64,000 nt of DNA, from contig DATNPX010000008.1 of NCBI GenBank assembly GCA_036702975.1, positions 62,001-126,000 on the forward strand, in the 5' to 3' direction. Made by a program: the position numbers and the translations under genes. This document shows, one piece after another, positions 60,075 to 64,000 of this stretch. The notes below the pieces were generated by a model. That model saw only the letters and a list, made by a program, of their open reading frames with translations. It was not told where the DNA came from and searched no databases. This stretch comes from DATNPX01 sp036702975. GTDB lineage: Bacteria > Cyanobacteriota > Vampirovibrionia > Obscuribacterales > Obscuribacteraceae. The stretch's first letter is position 1. The number at the start of each line of letters is the position of its first letter.

Positions 60075-61157
60075 GTGCCAGCGGTTTCGATTTGCCTGCC
60101 CGTTTACAACGGCGAGTCATACTTGAAAGACGCTATCGATAGTGCGCTTGCTCAGAGCTTCGACGATTTCGAACTGCTGATAAGCGATGACTGTTCGACT
60201 GATCATTCAAACGAAATTGCTCTGGAGTATGCCAAGAAAGACGCGCGCATAATCTACTGGCGCAACGAACAAAACAAAGGACTGTTCGGCAACTACAATG
60301 AATGTATGTTCCGAGCGAGCGGTGAGTTTATCAAGCCATACGCGCAAGACGACATGTTTGAACCGAACATGTTGCAGGACATGGTGGCAAAGTTTAAAGA
60401 ACACCCTGAAGTCACTTTGATCGCCTGTGCAAGAAAGATAGTCGATCCAAGCAATAATTTGATCAAGGTGCAGTCGGAGTTTCCGGAAGAACGCGTGATG
60501 GACGGCGAAGACGTAGTACGTGACGGTCTCACCTCGCTCGCGAATGGAATCGGTGAACCCAGCACCGTTATGTTTCCTCGTAAATTTATCGGTGAGGGAT
60601 TCGACACATCTTTGTATCATCTTGGTGATATCGAATATTGGTTTAGATTGGCTCTGCACGGCAAGTTTCTCTATATGGCAGAAGTTCTGTGCAGTTTTAG
60701 GCGACATTCCGCGAGCACCACGAATCGCAACGCAAGGGGGTTACGTTTTGCGCTCGATATGCTGAAGCTTGGTGACAAATACAAGACGATGCTACGAAAT
60801 TGGGGCATCTCCGAAGAATATTTCGATGATCTTGTATGGGAAGTGGTATCAGGTCATACGCGCATGCTTTTCCAGCAAGAGAATGTCACTATCGAAGATG
60901 TGCTCGAAGTGCGCGGAAATGACGAAGCGAGTTTGATTGACGAACTTAACGGATTCAAGCGTTTGGCGCTCTATGGAATCCTAGTTGGCGCACGCTCGGT
61001 AGAAGAGAAAGGTGCAGTTGTTCGAGCCTGGGAGTCTGAGCGTAATCGTTTGGAAGGAGAGATTGCAAAGCTCCTTAGCAGTCGGTCGTGGAAATTCACT
61101 ACTAAGTTGCGCGGCGCTGTTGATGCTTTGCGTACAGCAAAAAACAAAGTAACTTGA
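60075..61157 (+). CDS. Family 2 glycosyltransferase
   Basis: 360 residues from GTG 60075 (GGAG 5-6 bases before it). GT-A fold: VSICLPVYNGESYLKDAIDSAL, LLISDDCSTDHSNEIA, and PYAQDDMFEPNML with the metal-binding acidic pair. A conserved end motif, SSRSWKFTTKLRGAV, is common in O-antigen transferases and recurs in altered form in the WbdD-like protein (SQAWRLANQL). First of three plus-strand genes including the sugar-phosphate mutase; a short repeat array follows its stop. Confidence 0.92.
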   Translation: MPAVSICLPVYNGESYLKDAIDSALAQSFDDFELLISDDCSTDHSNEIALEYAKKDARIIYWRNEQNKGLFGNYNECMFRASGEFIKPYAQDDMFEPNMLQDMVAKFKEHPEVTLIACARKIVDPSNNLIKVQSEFPEERVMDGEDVVRDGLTSLANGIGEPSTVMFPRKFIGEGFDTSLYHLGDIEYWFRLALHGKFLYMAEVLCSFRRHSASTTNRNARGLRFALDMLKLGDKYKTMLRNWGISEEYFDDLVWEVVSGHTRMLFQQENVTIEDVLEVRGNDEASLIDELNGFKRLALYGILVGARSVEEKGAVVRAWESERNRLEGEIAKLLSSRSWKFTTKLRGAVDALRTAKNKVT

Positions 61158-61165
61158 AAAATCAG

Positions 61166-61211
61166 AACGAGCAGAAATAAAAAGAGCAGAAATAAAACGA
61201 GCAGAAAATAA
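61166..61211. repeat. Three tandem ~15-bp units behind the GT2 gene
   Basis: AACGAGCAGAAATAA, AAAGAGCAGAAATAA and AACGAGCAGAAAATAA follow each other just behind the stop codon; more decayed pieces continue to about 61265. Confidence 0.85.
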
Positions 61212-61291
61212 ACGGGCATCATGAACAGGCACGGTTGAGCGGAAATAAGCAGAAGCAATCGGAACGAGCTGTGACTAGATAGGAGAAAGTG

Positions 61292-62671
61292 ATGAGTGCT
61301 AGTGGAAAGAAATCGCCTTTTGGTGCATATGATATCCGCGGCGTTTTCGGCGAAAATCTGACGGAGGAGTTTGCTCAAAAGTTGGGGGTTGCCATTTATA
61401 AGCACCTTGGTATAGCTGGGGCGAAGTTTGCGCTGGGTCATGATGTGCGTGTCTCGTCGCCTCTGCTGTGCGAGGCGCTCGCCAAAGGGATCGCTTCCGC
61501 TGGTGGCAAAGTCACCTTGTTGGGTGTCGCTTCAACTCCTCGTGTTTATTGGCATGGTGCCGCTAACGATTTCGACTGCTCAGTCGCGATTACTGCCAGT
61601 CATCTCCCCGCCAAGCACAACGGTTTCAAGCTTTGTCGGCGGAATGCCGTTCCGATCAGTTCTGAAGATGGGCTAGTCGAAGTGGAAGCAGAATTAAAAG
61701 CGATCGCGGGGGAATCCGAAAGAGCTGCGCTGGGCGAAAGCATCAGTCAAGATCTGACCGGGTTCGACCAATATGTTTTAGCATTGAAGAAGTTCTTTAA
61801 TGTAGCGGAGCCCATAACGATCGTTGTCGATGCTGGCGGTAGCCCAGTTGGCAAGGAATTAGCTAGTCTTTTCGAAGGAACTAAAGTTAAGGTGGTGCCT
61901 CTTGGGTTTGATGAAGATCCGTCTTTCTCGAGACGCTCGGCGAACCCTATAGACGAAGGAGCTGTAGACGAACTCTCTGAAGTCGTGGTTCGAGAAAAGG
62001 CTCGCTTTGGCGCTGCATTCGATGGCGACGGTGATCGTGTTGTTTTCGTCGATGAGAAGGGGGCGCTTATAGATCCGGATCTCGTAACAGCACTTTTGGC
62101 CGAGCGAGTGCTTGCGGCCAAGCCAAGTGGCAAGATTATGTTTGACTTGCGGTCTAGCCGCGCTGTTAAAGAACATATCACCGGATGTGGTGGCAATGCA
62201 GTGAAGAGTAGAGTCGGACATTCATTCATCAAGGCCGACATGCGAAAGCAGGATGTTGCAATGGCTGGGGAGCTATCAGCTCACTATTACTGGTCTGATT
62301 TGTTTTACACTGATAATGCAGTTAGAGCTTTGATAGAGATGACGAATTTGCTGTCACAGCGTCCGACTCCGTTATCTCAGCTGATCAAGCCACTCCAACG
62401 CCATTCTGGGACTGGCGAGATCAACTTTAAGACAACTGAAGCCAAAGCGATTATCGATGCGCTCAAGTCAAAATATAATGATGGTGCGCATGATTTCACT
62501 GACGGGTTGACTGTCGAGTATGACGATTGGTGGTTCAACGTCCGCACTTCGCAAACAGAGCCTGTCGTAAGACTCTGTGTGGGTGCGGCCGCTGCTGAAC
62601 GGTTGCAGATTGAAAGAGCAAAATTAGAAACGCTGATTCAAGATGTGATGAAAGAGCCGGTGGCACGATGA
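61292..62671 (+). CDS. Phosphomannomutase/phosphoglucomutase
   Basis: About 459 residues; AGGAG lies 6 bases before ATG 61292, so the GTG 3 bases earlier is not needed. Family blocks: FGAYDIRGVFG, the phosphoserine loop VAITASHLPAKHNGFKL (S103), the metal loop AAFDGDGDRVVFVDEKG, the sugar-binding AGELSAHYYW, and the phosphate-binding end VRTSQTEPVVRL. The loop is usually TASHNP; here it is TASHLP. The enzyme converts hexose 6- and 1-phosphates and would feed nucleotide-sugar synthesis for the local glycans. The next gene overlaps by 4 bp (ATGA). Confidence 0.95.
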   Translation: MSASGKKSPFGAYDIRGVFGENLTEEFAQKLGVAIYKHLGIAGAKFALGHDVRVSSPLLCEALAKGIASAGGKVTLLGVASTPRVYWHGAANDFDCSVAITASHLPAKHNGFKLCRRNAVPISSEDGLVEVEAELKAIAGESERAALGESISQDLTGFDQYVLALKKFFNVAEPITIVVDAGGSPVGKELASLFEGTKVKVVPLGFDEDPSFSRRSANPIDEGAVDELSEVVVREKARFGAAFDGDGDRVVFVDEKGALIDPDLVTALLAERVLAAKPSGKIMFDLRSSRAVKEHITGCGGNAVKSRVGHSFIKADMRKQDVAMAGELSAHYYWSDLFYTDNAVRALIEMTNLLSQRPTPLSQLIKPLQRHSGTGEINFKTTEAKAIIDALKSKYNDGAHDFTDGLTVEYDDWWFNVRTSQTEPVVRLCVGAAAAERLQIERAKLETLIQDVMKEPVAR

Positions 62672-63345
62672 ACGAACAACAAGAGCTATGGGCGAAGGTC
62701 GATCAGTACGTGACCGATCTTTTGAACCCAGAGGATTTGCCTCTTGAACAAGCGTTGAAACGCAGTAATGAAGCTGGTCTGCCTCAAATAAGTGTTTCCG
62801 CCGCTCAGGGGAAGATGCTGATGGTGCTCGCGCAGGCGGTCAAGGCAAAGACTATTTTGGAGATTGGTACGCTTGCTGGCTACAGCACTATATGGTTGGC
62901 GCGCGCGCTTCCTCATGATGGCAAGCTCGTCACTCTTGAATACGAAGAGAAACACGCAGCTCTAGCTACTCTCAACTTCACAAGCGCTGGTGTTGCCGAA
63001 AAAGTGGAGATTAAAGTTGGACGCGCGGTTGAAACTTTGCCAACTCTCGTGAACGATCCTCGAGCTCCCTTCGATCTCATTTTTATTGATGCAGACAAAG
63101 AGAGCTACGCTGACTATCTCACCTTGTGCGTGAAGCTGTCCAGACCTGGCACTCTGATTATCGCGGACAATGTAGTGCGCGATGGTGGCGTGATCGAACC
63201 CGGGCATCCGGATTCGAGGGTGCAAGGAATCAGAAAATTTAATGAGAAATTGGCGGCAGATAGTCGCTTGAATGCCACCGAAATCCAGACGGTAGGTAGC
63301 AAAGGCTACGACGGATTCGCGCTTATTTACGTGTTGAAAACTTGA
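62668..63345 (+). CDS. SAM-dependent O-methyltransferase (CCoAOMT-like)
   Basis: 225 residues. Family blocks: LEIGTLAGYSTIWLARALP (SAM motif I), VTLEYEEKHAALA, FDLIFIDADKESYADYL (metal/SAM region with the typical IDADK), and LIIADNVVRDG. This class methylates catechol-type hydroxyls with a divalent metal; some members act on sugars or small molecules. The ATGA overlap with the mutase gene indicates one operon. A natural product or glycan role cannot be decided. Confidence 0.93.
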   Translation: MNEQQELWAKVDQYVTDLLNPEDLPLEQALKRSNEAGLPQISVSAAQGKMLMVLAQAVKAKTILEIGTLAGYSTIWLARALPHDGKLVTLEYEEKHAALATLNFTSAGVAEKVEIKVGRAVETLPTLVNDPRAPFDLIFIDADKESYADYLTLCVKLSRPGTLIIADNVVRDGGVIEPGHPDSRVQGIRKFNEKLAADSRLNATEIQTVGSKGYDGFALIYVLKT

Positions 63346-63384
63346 GCGGAACTCAATATTAGCGCCGGCATCGAATATTTTTGC

Positions 63385-63404
63385 GGTACCGAAAGATCGG
63401 TATC
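63385..63404 (+). terminator. Weak hairpin behind the O-methyltransferase
   Basis: GGTACCGA, AAGA loop, TCGGTATC: 8 pairs with one G-T. No T-run behind it. Confidence 0.3.
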
Positions 63405-63518
63405 ACCCGTGGTATGCCCAGTACATTAGGTTCTAGTTTAGCCTTTTCACACTATTTTCATAAGTGCTTGGTTAATTAGCCTTATGGATGAGTCGGGATA
63501 CAGGAGGCTTGTTTTCAA

Positions 63519-64000
63519 ATGCATGAGCCAGCGGCGACGGCAAGGCAGAATCAAACCGCGAGGCGGTCGCGCCCTAAGTTGGTGAAGTCTGGTCGCTTAA
63601 ATGCTCCCCACTCGTATATTGACATGCTTCATTTGGTTATGTCGGCTGAATCGGTAGAATTAGGCATTTTGCATATCAGCAGTAAATCGCTACAGGGCGA
63701 CATTGTTGTTAGTAGCTGCACAAGCATGCTTGGTGCATCTACCAATACCGGCTTGACGGGGTGGGAGGCGATTCGTACGCTCCTTTCATTGAAGTCGGCT
63801 GTGTATCAGTATCATGATTTCAGCGGTGCGGATATAGGCGGTCTTAATCAAGGGGTGAGTATTAAGCTGGCTCGTGTCGTGGCAATGATGCCTGACCTCC
63901 CAGCCAACGTAGAGGACCTATCTTCGCGCAGTTCCTTGAACAAGATGCGAGCCATGAATGCTGAGCGTCTGGCTGCGGATGAAGCTGCGCAGAAGGCCGT
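63519..64000 (+). CDS. Possible DUF4388/PATAN-like protein, 3' end beyond window
   Basis: Open from ATG 63519 to the window edge (160 codons); AGGAGG lies 11 bases before it. A basic polar start of about 33 residues is followed by YIDMLHLVMSAESVELGILHIS...GDIVVSSCTSMLGASTNTGLTGWEAIRTLLSLKSAVYQYHDFSG, which follows the DUF4388/PATAN pattern (a short helix, GxLxl, a sheet ending near an exposed loop, then LTGxEA and a final strand). Such domains occur in bacterial signalling proteins. The end shows a charged helix (MNAERLAADEAAQKA). Assignment is tentative. Confidence 0.6.
   Translation, partial: MHEPAATARQNQTARRSRPKLVKSGRLNAPHSYIDMLHLVMSAESVELGILHISSKSLQGDIVVSSCTSMLGASTNTGLTGWEAIRTLLSLKSAVYQYHDFSGADIGGLNQGVSIKLARVVAMMPDLPANVEDLSSRSSLNKMRAMNAERLAADEAAQKA

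Noticed and set aside
1..64000. tRNA, rRNA, transposon or prophage genes
   Set aside because: Reading both strands I found no cloverleaf with CCA-proximal TTCRANNC pattern that held up, no rRNA-like block, and no transposase or integrase motifs. A covariance search would be needed to exclude a divergent tRNA.

Overview
The window reads as chromosomal DNA of a Gram-negative bacterium of roughly balanced base composition: there are two TolC-type outer-membrane proteins, alginate-style O-acetylation modules, frequent GTG/TTG starts and short operons. The mixture (large cell-surface polysaccharide modification island, a possible DUF4388/PATAN protein, M13 peptidase, EF-hand and leucine-rich-repeat proteins) would fit a non-photosynthetic cyanobacterial relative such as the Vampirovibrionia/Obscuribacter group. 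That placement is a guess from protein character only. I saw no rRNA, tRNA, CRISPR array, transposase, integrase or phage gene.

Region 1-11.4 kb: surface O-acylation. A sialate O-acetylesterase cut by the left edge (1-844) follows an acyltransferase-3 (AT3) gene. A TPR-like protein comes next, then two convergent paralogous SGNH-type proteins, one of them in a cassette with an MBOAT and a small membrane protein. A second esterase/AT3 pair (8265-11363) follows. Region 11.5-19.1 kb: a MarR/VOC pair, an EF-hand protein, an M13 metallopeptidase and an OmpR/EnvZ-type two-component system. Region 19.3-41.1 kb: a YfhO-like membrane protein, an operon of four AT3 genes (one a double-AT3 fusion), a GT-C-like membrane protein, an AlgI/AlgJ-like acetylation pair, two GT-A glycosyltransferases (one fused to a methyltransferase) and another large membrane protein. 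Region 41.9-46.3 kb: two tandem, translationally coupled TolC-family genes. Region 46.4-55.6 kb: secreted proteins, a WbdD-like methyltransferase-kinase-coiled-coil protein, a two-gene glycosyltransferase unit, a NiCoT-like transporter and a bestrophin-like channel. Region 55.6-64 kb: a full-length homologue of plant-type methionine S-methyltransferase, a leucine-rich-repeat protein, a GT2, a phosphomannomutase/phosphoglucomutase, an O-methyltransferase and the start of a possible PATAN protein.

Together the genes look like an accessory locus that builds, terminates and above all acylates and de-acylates extracellular glycans: seven AT3 domains, two MBOATs, three SGNH/AlgX-like proteins and two acetylesterases. 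Two non-coding patterns stand out. A 28-bp perfect palindrome occurs four times, always in 5' upstream regions and three times between divergent genes, which looks like an operator of a local regulon. Short tandem repeats (15-19 bp) lie directly behind, or across, the stop codons of five polysaccharide genes.
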